A stretch of 64,000 nucleotides of DNA from Nitrospira sp. (GCA_020846195.1 JADLEJ010000023.1:1-64000), one strand, 5' to 3'; shown: positions 53,700-62,552, numbered from the stretch's first letter. Notes: generated from the letters alone by a model not told the origin. Made by a program: numbers and translations.

Positions 53700-54153
53700 A
53701 ATGGATACCGTCTAACTGGAGAGTGGTTTGCAATCACCGGAGACGTGAACCGGCAATCATCTAGTTCGCAAACCTTACTCCACCACTGTCACTCCTTCAA
53801 TAAATTGCATCTTCTCGACGGTGGCCCTGAATTATTGTTCGGAATATTCTGCTCTTTCATCAACGCGGCTGGCGGAGTCTCCACTGCGCGCAACCTATTC
53901 ACCCACCCTGAGATACGCCGAGACCACCTACTTCCACCCCAAGGAATGGCACCCGTGTCGATCCTCATGCGCCCGTGGAGGGAGCACCGCCCATGATTTC
54001 ACCATCTGATTGATCTTGCGTGCGCACTCCGGGAGCACAGAAGCGACACGGGTGGCGGTCCTCCCCTTCCCGCGTGCGCGGGGCGCGAGCAAGGGAGATT
54101 GCCCAGGCCACGTCTCCCTCCCCCCCCTTCGTCTTGACGCCGCATCGAATCCT
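53700..54153. other. Intergenic edge of the cassette-like array
   Basis: 454 bp without a gene. It holds the GTTAGAC core (53716-53710, minus), a GTTTGC box, and an inverted GGTTTGC/GCAAACC pair up to about 53777, possibly the outer attC or attI remnant. Confidence 0.45.
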
Positions 54154-55203
54154 ATGATTAGGTCCCTCCCTGTCATGCTGATTCGCACCGCATTCAGATT
54201 GGCGTCGATGGCCCTCCTCGTCTTCTCTCTCGGCTGCGAGAAAGAGAGCGAGTCGATTGTCTCCATTGCGCTGCATCCGACCAATACTCAAATCCTCTAC
54301 GTCGCGACGAACGATGCGGTCTACAAATCCCGCGATGCCGGCTCGTCGTGGGAACGGTTCCCGAGTTTCAGCGCGCGCCGCGTGACGACCATCGGGATCG
54401 ACCCGCAATTTCCAGCCACGGTCTACGCCGGCACGATGGCCGACGCCGTGTACAAAAGCCCGGACGGCGGTCAGCATTGGCTTCCCCACAACGTCGGGCT
54501 CAAGGAACATGTCTCGTTCATCAATGACTTTGTCTTCGACTCCACCGATCACGAACAGATCTACATCGCCACGACCGTCGGGGTCTTCTCTACGAAAGAC
54601 GGCGGGCGCGAATGGGAAGAGCGCATGGCGGGAATGAAAGAGGTGCATATCGTCACCTCCATCGCGATTCATCCGACCACGCCCCGCATCCTTTATGCGG
54701 GGACCACCGGTGGGGTCTATCGATCGGAGGACGGAGCGGCTTCGTGGAAGAAGATCAATGCCGGGCTCATTCCAGAAACGGAACTGATGGCCGCCATGGC
54801 GCTGGGCGTGAATGCGATTGTCATCGATCCCGTCACCCCGGACATCGTCTACGCCGGAACGACGAAAGGATTGTTTCGCACCGCGAACAAGGGCACCACC
54901 TGGGAACGAATCGGAGGCGGACTGAAAGATCCCTTTGTCAGCAGTCTGCTCATCAACCCGGCGCAACCGGCGCAGCTCTATCTCGGCGGTCCCGGCGGGG
55001 TTTGGAAAAGTCTGGATAGCGGAAAAACGTGGCAGGCGATCAATGCGGGGCTCACGTCCTTGAACATCCGTTCGCTGGCCATGAGCCCCAAAAACCCTGA
55101 CGACCTCTTCGTCGGCACCAACGGCAGCGGCCTCTACCACTCCACCGACGGCGGCACGCACTGGACACCCATGCCGCTCAAGGCCACCGCCGCGAAGAGT
55201 TAG
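54154..55203 (+). CDS. YCF48-like beta-propeller lipoprotein
   Basis: A 349-residue lipoprotein of the photosystem-assembly-factor/BNR-like class. Signal peptide ends in FSLGC. Repeated units of the form ATNDAVYKSRDAGSSWERF, AGTMADAVYKSPDGGQHW, ATTVGVFSTKDGGREWEE, AGTTGGVYRSEDGAASWKK and similar recur about every 45-60 residues, forming a propeller. Bacterial members outside phototrophs are of unknown function. Start could also be 54175 (shorter signal). Confidence 0.82.
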   Translation: MIRSLPVMLIRTAFRLASMALLVFSLGCEKESESIVSIALHPTNTQILYVATNDAVYKSRDAGSSWERFPSFSARRVTTIGIDPQFPATVYAGTMADAVYKSPDGGQHWLPHNVGLKEHVSFINDFVFDSTDHEQIYIATTVGVFSTKDGGREWEERMAGMKEVHIVTSIAIHPTTPRILYAGTTGGVYRSEDGAASWKKINAGLIPETELMAAMALGVNAIVIDPVTPDIVYAGTTKGLFRTANKGTTWERIGGGLKDPFVSSLLINPAQPAQLYLGGPGGVWKSLDSGKTWQAINAGLTSLNIRSLAMSPKNPDDLFVGTNGSGLYHSTDGGTHWTPMPLKATAAKS

Positions 55204-55213
55204 CGTCGGCCTC

Positions 55214-55705
55214 CTAGTAACCCGTCTTCGCTCCTGCGCTCCCAGGCTGATACCGGCTGCTATACGAGAGCATCCGGTCGGAGAGGCTTTTCCACTCGTC
55301 GGCTGTCATCGCCTCTTTCATCTTGAACCGCAGGGCAAGAATCTTCGATGAGGTCTTCATCCGCTGGCTGCCCGCCTCATCGAGGACTTTGGTGAATTCT
55401 TCGGGAGCCGCCGTATAGCTGGCATTCAGCGTATACAACTGGCGATGATAGGCGCGCTCCTGCTCGCGGCCGGTCTTCAGCTCGGTGACGATCTCATCGA
55501 CCAGCGCTTTCACCTGCGTCGCCTTGGCCGGATCCTTCACTGTCCGGTCGATCAACCCCGCCATGTCCTGCTGCCCTTTTTGCCAATAGGCGTCGCCCTT
55601 CCCTGACTCCATCGTTCCGTGCATACCGTGATGGTGATGGCCTGAACAGCCGCTCAACGCCAGCAACCCAACCACCGACCACATCGCCCAACGCATCTGC
55701 TTCAT
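55214..55705 (-). CDS. His-rich lipoprotein
   Basis: A 163-residue lipoprotein. Lipobox ALSGC is followed by SGHHHHGMHG, a potential metal-binding cluster, then a helical domain of ~120 residues with charged heptads resembling periplasmic metal- or stress-related helical proteins (CpxP/Spy-like architecture, not strong). AGGAGG precedes the ATG. Convergent with the propeller lipoprotein. Confidence 0.7.
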   Translation of the reverse strand: MKQMRWAMWSVVGLLALSGCSGHHHHGMHGTMESGKGDAYWQKGQQDMAGLIDRTVKDPAKATQVKALVDEIVTELKTGREQERAYHRQLYTLNASYTAAPEEFTKVLDEAGSQRMKTSSKILALRFKMKEAMTADEWKSLSDRMLSYSSRYQPGSAGAKTGY

Positions 55706-55726
55706 ACCAACCTCCTGTGATAATTC

Positions 55727-55796
55727 GCAGGCTGCTCAAAAAGACCGCTCGACATAGCGCGAGAACGCCGCTGGCGGCCTTTATCAACAACCGGCA
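55727..55796. repeat. Dispersed intergenic repeat, shortened copy
   Basis: GCAGGCTGCTCAAAAAGACC... with GAACGCCGCTGGCGG and ending AACCGGC; same family as 62593-62718. Confidence 0.6.
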
Positions 55797-55844
55797 AGCA
55801 CTTGTGACTTGGAACCATCATACCGTATCATCCGGGCCACGACC

Positions 55845-56189
55845 ATGTCCGAACCAATCGCTCCATCACAGGATCCGCTGCAACGGCTGCGCGAAGAATT
55901 CCGGGCGCATCTGGAACTGTTTTATGCGCGGCTCAAACTTGCGCCTCCGTACGAGAGTGTCGAGAAAGCTATTCGCACATTAACCACGACCATCCATGCG
56001 CTGCCCAAAGACGAGCAGGCCCGAATTGCCGCCGACCCCGCCTTGCAGTGGCAACAATTCCGGCAGGCCTTTGACACGTCCGGCCTCGTGAAGAAACATC
56101 GCGGCATCATCGCCGGGCTTGCGCGCAATCGCGCGGCGCTCGACCTGCCCCCCGAATTCGATCACTGGTTAGGATTGTTCAACGCGTAG
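55845..56189 (+). CDS. Hypothetical helical protein
   Basis: A 114-residue soluble helical protein, MSEPIAPSQDPLQRLREEF..., no motif recognised. The ATG at 55845 is preferred over a TTG at 55809. It overlaps the convergent membrane-protein gene by 11 nt. Confidence 0.6.
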   Translation: MSEPIAPSQDPLQRLREEFRAHLELFYARLKLAPPYESVEKAIRTLTTTIHALPKDEQARIAADPALQWQQFRQAFDTSGLVKKHRGIIAGLARNRAALDLPPEFDHWLGLFNA

Positions 56190-56799
56190 CGGATGCCTGC
56201 CCGCTGAAGGCTTCGAATAATTCCTGCTGCAGCGCCGCCAGCCGGTTGTTCTCCATGCGAAGGGCCATGACCACCGTCACGAGGCCGGAAAAAATAAAGA
56301 ACAACCCGAGCGTGAGAAGCCCCCCGCCCATCACGACGCCGCCGACATTGGCCAGGCCTCCTTCCGCCACGAAGCTCACAACGGTCGCCAGCGTGCCGAG
56401 CGTGACGATGAGAAACCAGGCTCCGGTGAGAATCGCCGACGCCCAAGGAATGCGTTTCGTCATGGTCAGCACCACCGCGTCGCCGTCAGCCTGAAGATCG
56501 ACCGTGGCTTTCATCGGCCAGATCCAGAGGAACGCCCAGAGGGTCGGATAGCGGGGGCGAAGGAGCAGGCGCTGGCTCTCGATGAACAGGCGAGCCACAC
56601 CGTGCCGCATCGTCAGGAGCCCCAGCTTGTCGAACGACGCGTGAATCCGCGCCAGACTCATCGACTCCAGCCGCGCGGCCCCGCGCCCGACCTGGCAGCC
56701 GTAGCGGCTCGCCTCGGCGGAGAGCGTGCGGAAGTACCAGCGGTCTCCCACCAGCAGGCCGATGAACAGCGCCCCGGCAAATAATCCTGCGAGTATCAT
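56179..56799 (-). CDS. Membrane protein of unknown family
   Basis: A 206-residue protein with an N-terminal hydrophobic helix (LAGLFAGALFIGLLVG) and two more near residues 120-175 separated by Gly-rich turns. A helical end (ENNRLAALQQELFEAFSG) may be a coiled coil. No family recognised. Confidence 0.65.
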   Translation of the reverse strand: MILAGLFAGALFIGLLVGDRWYFRTLSAEASRYGCQVGRGAARLESMSLARIHASFDKLGLLTMRHGVARLFIESQRLLLRPRYPTLWAFLWIWPMKATVDLQADGDAVVLTMTKRIPWASAILTGAWFLIVTLGTLATVVSFVAEGGLANVGGVVMGGGLLTLGLFFIFSGLVTVVMALRMENNRLAALQQELFEAFSGQASATR

Positions 56800-57029
56800 G
56801 GCGCGTACCTATCCCATAAGCGCGCCGCGCGAATCAAGGCAGTCTCGAAGAAGAATCAGTTGACTCACCTCCAGGACTTGGCTACAGTAGCGCCGTTTGT
56901 AAGCCAGGCGGGTCTCTCGCATATCAGACGGGTTCCCGCCTTTTGTTTTTCCCCAGGATGGCTGGGTGCTACGCCAGCCTGCTCCCGCAGGCGCGGCTAT
57001 TCCCACATCGCACGGGATTCGGAGGACTC

Positions 57030-57770
57030 ATGGATTTGAAGAAAGTGGAGCGGGTCTACACGTCCTACGCGGGCGTCTACGACCAGATTTTCGGCAAGGT
57101 GTTTCACGAAGGGCGCGAATCGGCGATCCGCAATTTGAACGTGCAGCCGAACGAACAGATTCTCGAAGTCGGCGTGGGCACCGGGCTCGCCCTCCCGATG
57201 TACCCACGGCATTGCAAGATTACCGGCGTCGATCTCTCCGAAGGCATGCTGGCCAAGGCGAAGGAACGGGCAGAGATGCACCGGCTGACGCATGTGCAGC
57301 TGCATCGCATGGATGCCGGCGCCATGGAATTCGCCGACAGCAGTTTCGACACCGTCGTTGCGGCCTACGTCGTGACCGCCGTGCCGGACCACCGCAAGGT
57401 GGTCAATGAAATGATCCGCGTCTGCCGTCCCGGTGGCCGCATCATCATGCTCAACCATTTCAGCAACGGCAACAAGATCATCGCCGCGATGGAGAAAGTC
57501 ATCTCCCCGCTGACGAAGCATCTCGGCTGGCGCACCGATCTATCGCTGCACACCGTCCTGGAAGGCACGTCATTGCAGGTCGCGCGCAAGCAGAACGTGA
57601 ACCCGCTGCGATTCTGGGCGTTGGTGGAATGCGTGAACGGGAAACACGGGCAGGTTGTGAAGAACGGAAACGGCACCGCCGTCCATGCGAATGGCACGAA
57701 CGGCAACGGCCACATCGCCGGGCACCACAGCAGCACCAACGGCCACTTCGCCAACGGGCACTCGCACTAG
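57030..57770 (+). CDS. SAM-dependent methyltransferase with Asn/Gly/His-rich tail
   Basis: A 246-residue class I methyltransferase. SAM motif LEVGVGTGLALP, then GVDLSEGMLAKAKERA and MDAGAMEFADSSFDTVVAAYVVTAVPD, similar to the phosphatidylethanolamine N-methyltransferase (PmtA) group. GGAGG lies four nt before the ATG. The last ~45 residues are low-complexity and rich in Asn, Gly, His (NGKHGQVVKNGNGT...NGHFANGHSH). Likely lipid methylation; substrate not certain. Confidence 0.85.
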   Translation: MDLKKVERVYTSYAGVYDQIFGKVFHEGRESAIRNLNVQPNEQILEVGVGTGLALPMYPRHCKITGVDLSEGMLAKAKERAEMHRLTHVQLHRMDAGAMEFADSSFDTVVAAYVVTAVPDHRKVVNEMIRVCRPGGRIIMLNHFSNGNKIIAAMEKVISPLTKHLGWRTDLSLHTVLEGTSLQVARKQNVNPLRFWALVECVNGKHGQVVKNGNGTAVHANGTNGNGHIAGHHSSTNGHFANGHSH

Positions 57771-57801
57771 CCGGATGCGCACGACTCAACTATTTTGATT
57801 A

Positions 57802-57860
57802 GTACGTTGAGTCTCTGAGCGAAGCGAGAACAAAGCTGGCAGCGATTTTCAACCTCCTGC
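57802..57860. repeat. Dispersed intergenic repeat, right-half copy
   Basis: GTACGTTGAGTCTCTGAGCG through CTCCTGC matches the right half of 62593-62718. Its end overlaps the stop codon of the gene at 57849. Confidence 0.6.
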
Positions 57861-58655
57861 GCCGCGGGATCGCCACGACTCCCATTCCCGTCCCGGAATA
57901 ATCGTCGTTCCCACAAGGCAACTCCCGGCATACCGCTGTGTGATCCGGTCGGCCAACAGAGTCAGCACCCGGCCGACCTGAGGATCTTGCGTGCCGAGCG
58001 CGCGGAGAACCACTCCAAATCCCTCGCCATCCGGCGCGCCATAGACCAACACGCGCACCGCGTTGCCGCGCGGGCTCGCCCCGTCGCCGGACGGAGTCAG
58101 ATCGCCCTCCCATCGCGCCGCCGCGTCCCGCGCGCGCCGTTTTTTCGAGATGGCCCAAGAACAAGGGACGCCCGCTTCCTCCAGTTCCATCAAAAACCAG
58201 GACGGAGTCGGCACCTCGCCGGAATGTCCTTGGAACGTCCAGCGAGCCAATTCCGGCAGCACCGGCCCCGTCAAAACCGGCGTGGCAATCTCTTCAAGCT
58301 GCGCCTCTTCGCACACCACATAGAGTTCGCCCTGCGGATCGAACCAAAACCGCAAGCGCCCGTCGCTGCGTTCCGCCTGAATCACACTGAGCGCCGACGA
58401 ATCGCTCCCCTCCTGCTCGAAGATCGAAAAGTCCGTCACCCCGTTCATGACCAGCTTCGCCACCCGCACCATACCGCGCAGCTGATAACGAATCGTCATC
58501 GACACGGTCGTATCGGCCAGCACGTCGCGCCCGGACTCTTCGTCGAACAGCCGGCGCTTCGACATCTGGAGATCGGTGACGTAGCCGGAACGAAAGCCGC
58601 CCGTATGGGCCATCAGCCACCGGAGATCTTCAATCGTCTTAATTGCGTGTTGCAT
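57849..58655 (-). CDS. Hypothetical protein
   Basis: A 268-residue soluble protein of unrecognised family: MQHAIKTIEDLRWLMAHTGGF at the N-terminus, a beta-rich central part, and a basic Gly-rich end. The start at 58655 (third Met) has TACAAT eight nt upstream; an ATG at 58661 is possible. The 3' end runs into the dispersed repeat at 57802-57860, whose sequence supplies the last codons. Confidence 0.6.
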   Translation of the reverse strand: MQHAIKTIEDLRWLMAHTGGFRSGYVTDLQMSKRRLFDEESGRDVLADTTVSMTIRYQLRGMVRVAKLVMNGVTDFSIFEQEGSDSSALSVIQAERSDGRLRFWFDPQGELYVVCEEAQLEEIATPVLTGPVLPELARWTFQGHSGEVPTPSWFLMELEEAGVPCSWAISKKRRARDAAARWEGDLTPSGDGASPRGNAVRVLVYGAPDGEGFGVVLRALGTQDPQVGRVLTLLADRITQRYAGSCLVGTTIIPGREWESWRSRGAGG

Positions 58656-58663
58656 CGTCATGG

Positions 58664-58669
58664 ATTGTA
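58664..58669 (-). promoter_or_regulatory. -10 element of the gene at 57849-58655
   Basis: TACAAT on the minus strand, eight nt before the ATG at 58655. No clear -35. Confidence 0.35.
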
Positions 58670-58697
58670 CCGTAGCCCTGTCCGAAACGGCTAGACT

Positions 58698-58726
58698 GCC
58701 GCTGGCGAACTTTTTCAGCAGCCTGC
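58698..58726. repeat. Dispersed intergenic repeat, end fragment
   Basis: GCCGCTGGCGAACTTTTTCAGC followed by AGCCTGC, matching one end of the repeat family; abuts the stop codon of the gene at 58726. Confidence 0.5.
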
Positions 58727-59571
58727 TAAAGATGCCGCCACCAGGATACGACCGGCGGCACGCGCCGCCGGCGCAACGTCACGCGCAGCTCACAAGACCG
58801 CTCGCACCTCAGTCCCGCCTGCCGGCAAAGCTCGGCAGCCACAGCGGCCTCTTCCGGCCCCTGATTGACCATAACAAAGACACCGGACGGATTCAGATTC
58901 ATCGCAACGCGCGCAAACAAGGCCTGCGGGGCCAGCAACGCCAGCGGCAGCCGCCAGGCCAGCACCGGCGCCGGAGTCACAAAGGGATACCAGGCCACAA
59001 TCGTGTCGGCCGGCTGCGCGTACTGCGCATAATCGGCGATCACAAATTCCGTCTGCGGCAGATCGCGCACATACCCTTGCGCGTAATCGTAGCGGCTATA
59101 GCCGTTGTAATAAATGCGATGGCCTTCCACTTCGATGCCGGTCAACGCCGCTGGAAGGAAAAAGGCATGGAGCGCCCGAGCGTACCAGAAGTTGGACGCA
59201 CCGACGTCATGCACCACCCCGCCGACCGGCCGCGGCTGCCCCCAGGTCGTCCATGCTTGATCGAGAATATCCAGATAGTCGTAACTCTTCAATGTCGTGA
59301 GCGCGGCGCAATGATGCTCAAAGCGGACGTCGAACTGGCGGCGCAACAAGGCGATTCGCGCCTGCTGGCTTCCGCTGAGATGCGTGAGCTGCCCCACCGG
59401 CCGTTCGCGATACAGCCCACGCGACCATTCCAACCCTTCGCCGAGCCAGTACCAAAAGGCGTGATAACTGGACCGAAGCCGCTGAGGAAGGGAATAGCGA
59501 GGCGCGGATGCGACTACGGCTGGCAGCGGCTGTTCAGCCTCCTGCACCGGGCAATCGAATTCGGCAATCAT
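58726..59571 (-). CDS. Methyltransferase-like protein
   Basis: A 281-residue protein. A Rossmann-type SAM-binding pattern is suggested by GGVVHDVGASNFWYARALHAFF and LTGIEVEGHRIYYNGYSRYDYA, but the glycine-rich motif is imperfect (DVGASN). Later segments (PADTIVAWYPFVTPAPVLAW, ARVAMNLNPSGVFVMVNQGPEE) fit the later strands of class I methyltransferases. Substrate unknown. Confidence 0.6.
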   Translation of the reverse strand: MIAEFDCPVQEAEQPLPAVVASAPRYSLPQRLRSSYHAFWYWLGEGLEWSRGLYRERPVGQLTHLSGSQQARIALLRRQFDVRFEHHCAALTTLKSYDYLDILDQAWTTWGQPRPVGGVVHDVGASNFWYARALHAFFLPAALTGIEVEGHRIYYNGYSRYDYAQGYVRDLPQTEFVIADYAQYAQPADTIVAWYPFVTPAPVLAWRLPLALLAPQALFARVAMNLNPSGVFVMVNQGPEEAAVAAELCRQAGLRCERSCELRVTLRRRRVPPVVSWWRHL

Positions 59572-59735
59572 GCACTACTTTTCGGAGATTTTTGAGAAAA
59601 GCTGAAGCGAGGCCGTGAGACTTAACCCACAAGCCTTATCTCAGGGTGTCGTTTTGGGGATAGAGAGAAAATGTGTCATGGTGGAATGAGCCAAGAAACG
59701 ATTTCTCATACGGTTTTCTTGTTCATTTTATCTCC

Positions 59736-60935
59736 TTAGGCGTTGTGGTCTTTGAGGTCTCGTAAGGGAGCTTTAACAGCAACCATGTCGACAAGATGGT
59801 CGGGAAACAGAATGCCAAATCGTCCGGTCTTTTCGTTAAAACCTAGATCCCTCTTCCGCGAAGCCCGCTCTATCTCCTTCTTAATGGAAGGTTGCAGGCA
59901 ATCTAGCACATACTCAATAAACCGCTCGATAACTCTGACCTCTTCGAACAACTTGTCGAAACCCACTGCTTGAATCTCTACTCCAATGGACCGCTCCCAC
60001 ATTGATCGATATTCGTTGAAAACGGGAACACTGCCATGAAAGTAGACCTCGTTAAACCGGAGCTTATCGATGGCGACATTACCGTGCAATAAGTCGTTTC
60101 TCTCATTCACAAGGGAGTGATACGTCCGGCATGTCTCATGCGAATAATCTATTGAACTAGCGAATCCATTGCAGTTGAGATGCAAACTCTTGATTCGGAT
60201 ATCGATTGGCTGGCGAAAAGCGTTCTCTCTTAAACGTCGGTCCCCACTGATCTCCGGCTTCATTAAAGTAATCAGCACTACATTTACAAACGCCTCAGCC
60301 ATCACGGGTAGCATTGAGCGGACGCCAAAGCATAGTCCCAAGCCCTTACTATATCGTGCAGCGACAGAATCCCATTGCCCCTGAGCAACTTGAATATTTG
60401 TCGAATCGGACCAATCTGAGATCTTTTCATTTCCGGGATCAAGCTCTAGGGAGCGGAGCTCTTTAAGAAGTTGGTCAATAGAACGTCTCAGGCGTTGATA
60501 GGGATTAGTGAACTCGACCCATTTCTCCAGTAAATTACTTCTTATGTCGGACATCTTCTGGCCGAAATTTGAAAAGTCAGCTTTGATCTGAGATATAAAT
60601 TCTTCTTTATCTTGCTCCGTGAATGGAAATTTTCCAAGAAGCTGGATCTCGGTTCTGAAATTCATCCCAAGAAATGTTATCCAGCCAAACTCACATGACA
60701 ATGTCCAATCCCAATGAATCAAGTTGTCAGAATCATTAGCACGGAAAAAATTCTGCGCGCCGTTCGGAGGCCCAAATCGAGCACTCAAGTAGCAATATAG
60801 ATCGGCGGGACAGAGTTCGGTTCGGATAGCCCAGATCTGACCACCTTGAGGATTTGTTTTCCCAACCAATGCTTCGAAGATCTCTTTTGGATGAGGGCAT
60901 ACTACAGTTGAAAAGAAATCAGCTTGAATGGACAT
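59736..60935 (-). CDS. HEPN-motif protein
   Basis: A 399-residue helical protein. ERNDLLHGNV contains the R-(N)-x3-H pattern of HEPN RNase domains at about residues 280-285. Base composition is low in GC compared with neighbours. The ATG at 60935 is preferred over a GTG at 60986. No nucleotidyltransferase partner is adjacent. A defence or stress role is inference from motif only. Confidence 0.6.
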   Translation of the reverse strand: MSIQADFFSTVVCPHPKEIFEALVGKTNPQGGQIWAIRTELCPADLYCYLSARFGPPNGAQNFFRANDSDNLIHWDWTLSCEFGWITFLGMNFRTEIQLLGKFPFTEQDKEEFISQIKADFSNFGQKMSDIRSNLLEKWVEFTNPYQRLRRSIDQLLKELRSLELDPGNEKISDWSDSTNIQVAQGQWDSVAARYSKGLGLCFGVRSMLPVMAEAFVNVVLITLMKPEISGDRRLRENAFRQPIDIRIKSLHLNCNGFASSIDYSHETCRTYHSLVNERNDLLHGNVAIDKLRFNEVYFHGSVPVFNEYRSMWERSIGVEIQAVGFDKLFEEVRVIERFIEYVLDCLQPSIKKEIERASRKRDLGFNEKTGRFGILFPDHLVDMVAVKAPLRDLKDHNA

Positions 60936-61023
60936 AGATCCTACCTTGCTTGCAGCACGAACTTGAAGCAGATTATGCCTGAACACGATGAGTCGTGATA
61001 TGAGCCTAGTTCTATCTCAATGA

Positions 61024-61190
61024 ATGCACCGTGTGCCGTTTACCTCCAACATGTTTCTTTCGAAGGTCTAAGCACCTTTACGGCTTCGCTGGCTGATCGC
61101 GGCGTGACGTTGGAGCGCTATCTCGCCCCACAGGACGGTCTGCCGATTGTGATGGGTGGACCGATGTCGGAGAGCACCTACGCGAGGTAG
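61024..61190 (+). pseudogene. Decayed 5' copy of the class I amidotransferase gene
   Basis: Compared with 61869 onward, this copy reads AVYLQHVSFEGLSTFTASLADRGVTLERYLAPQDGLP, then an in-frame deletion of 21 nt, IVMGGPMSESTYAR and a stop at 61188-61190. About five extra nt just after the ATG put it out of frame with the rest. Confidence 0.8.
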
Positions 61191-61223
61191 GGAGACTGCT
61201 TCACTGGCATGAGGAGCCGCGCG

Positions 61224-61553
61224 TCAGCGGCGTCTCTTAGCACCGTTTGTGTGGCGAGAGGATCGCGTTGAGAGCCATTTTTCGAGGGAGGCTTGGCTTT
61301 CACCAGAGGCTTGCCCGAGCAGCAAATTCTCGACACTGATATCCTCGTCGAGATCGCTCCAATGAATTCCATAGCCCTTCCCAATGACCCGCCAGTTATT
61401 TCGCTCCTTTTTCGTCCCATGCACCAACCGGGGATACCACGCGAGGGGCGCGGAGATCGTTCGCCCATCGCTTAAATCGACACAAATCGCATCGTCGGTC
61501 ACGACCACCTTTTGCGCAATCGGCACTTCCGTCTCAACTGTTGAAATACGCAT
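61224..61553 (-). CDS. DUF2442 protein
   Basis: A 109-residue protein; DGRTISAPLAWYPRLVHGTKKERNNWRVIGKGYGIHWSDLDEDISVENLL closely follows the DUF2442 pattern. Its start overlaps the end of the DUF4160 gene by 20 nt. Such pairs behave like toxin-antitoxin modules in genomic distribution; activity not shown. Confidence 0.85.
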   Translation of the reverse strand: MRISTVETEVPIAQKVVVTDDAICVDLSDGRTISAPLAWYPRLVHGTKKERNNWRVIGKGYGIHWSDLDEDISVENLLLGQASGESQASLEKWLSTRSSRHTNGAKRRR

Positions 61554-61770
61554 CCCATGCCCCCTTCAGTTGCTCGGCATGATCGGCAACCAGCTTATGA
61601 ATCTGCCTGATCTCAACACGAGTAAACCCACCACTAGCATGCAATCGTACCGGTTCCAGCCAAAACTTCGCAACGTTTTCGTCACGCTCGACATGCACGT
61701 GCATTGGCTCTTCACGATCACCCGCGTAAAAGAAAAACCGATACGGACCTTTTCGAAATATTGTTGGCAT
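61534..61770 (-). CDS. DUF4160 protein
   Basis: A 78-residue protein, MPTIFRKGPYRFFFYAGDREEPMHVHVERDENVAKFWLEP..., matching the DUF4160 pattern (GxRFFFYSxDHxPPHVHV-like). Translationally linked to the DUF2442 gene. Presumed partner pair; function unknown. Confidence 0.85.
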   Translation of the reverse strand: MPTIFRKGPYRFFFYAGDREEPMHVHVERDENVAKFWLEPVRLHASGGFTRVEIRQIHKLVADHAEQLKGAWDAYFNS

Positions 61771-61868
61771 GCGCGCAGCTTGCTCGGGCTCCTTCTATTG
61801 CAGTAACCGGTTCAATCGCGGTATGTCTCAACGGCAAGGAAGCCTAAATCGATTCCCTTGAGGTGTCA

Positions 61869-62552
61869 ATGCGCGCCGTTTGCCTCCAGCATGTTCCCTT
61901 TGAAGGTCCCGGCGCTTTTGCGACGGCGCTGGCGGATCGCGGCGTGGCGCTGGAGCGCGCGCTCGTCCCCAAAGATGGCTTGCCGAACGACGCGGGCGAT
62001 CTGTTGATCGTGATGGGCGGGCCGATGTCGGTGAACGATTCGGATAATTGGATCGCGGAAGAGACGGCGTTTATCCGCGCCGCCCTGCTGTCCGGCCAGC
62101 CGGTGATCGGAGTGTGCCTCGGCAGTCAGTTTATGGCGAAGGCGCTGGGGGCGACGATACGCCCCGGCAAGGCGCTGGAAATCGGCATGACATCGGTGAG
62201 ACTTACGCCCGAAGCACAACACGATCAGGTGTTCAAGACGCTTCCCGACTCATTCGATGTCTTCGAGTGGCACGGGGAAATCTTCGACTTGCCTCAAGGC
62301 TGCGTTCCGCTGGCCGGGTCCACCGTCGCTCCGCTGCAAGCCTTTCGCTACGGGAGTCGCGCCTACGGACTGCTGTTTCATTTAGAGGTGGAACAGGCCG
62401 GGATCGATGCGCTCTGCCGGGAATGCGCGGTGGATCTCACCAAGGCCAGCCTGACGGCACAGCAGGTACAAGCGGCAGCGATCCCGCACCTCCCGACGCT
62501 ACATCAATTCGCCGACCGGCTGATCGGCCACCTTCTTACCCCTGGGCGTTGA
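61869..62552 (+). CDS. Class I glutamine amidotransferase (GMP-synthase-like)
   Basis: A 227-residue stand-alone GATase domain: catalytic Cys83 in GVCLGSQ, MGGPMSVND near the N-terminus, and the His/Glu pair in LLFHLEVEQAG. It resembles the yeast-type gamma-glutamyl/GMP-synthase-like hydrolases rather than a full GuaA. The ATG has GAGG upstream. A decayed copy of its 5' end lies 0.85 kb upstream. Confidence 0.88.
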   Translation: MRAVCLQHVPFEGPGAFATALADRGVALERALVPKDGLPNDAGDLLIVMGGPMSVNDSDNWIAEETAFIRAALLSGQPVIGVCLGSQFMAKALGATIRPGKALEIGMTSVRLTPEAQHDQVFKTLPDSFDVFEWHGEIFDLPQGCVPLAGSTVAPLQAFRYGSRAYGLLFHLEVEQAGIDALCRECAVDLTKASLTAQQVQAAAIPHLPTLHQFADRLIGHLLTPGR

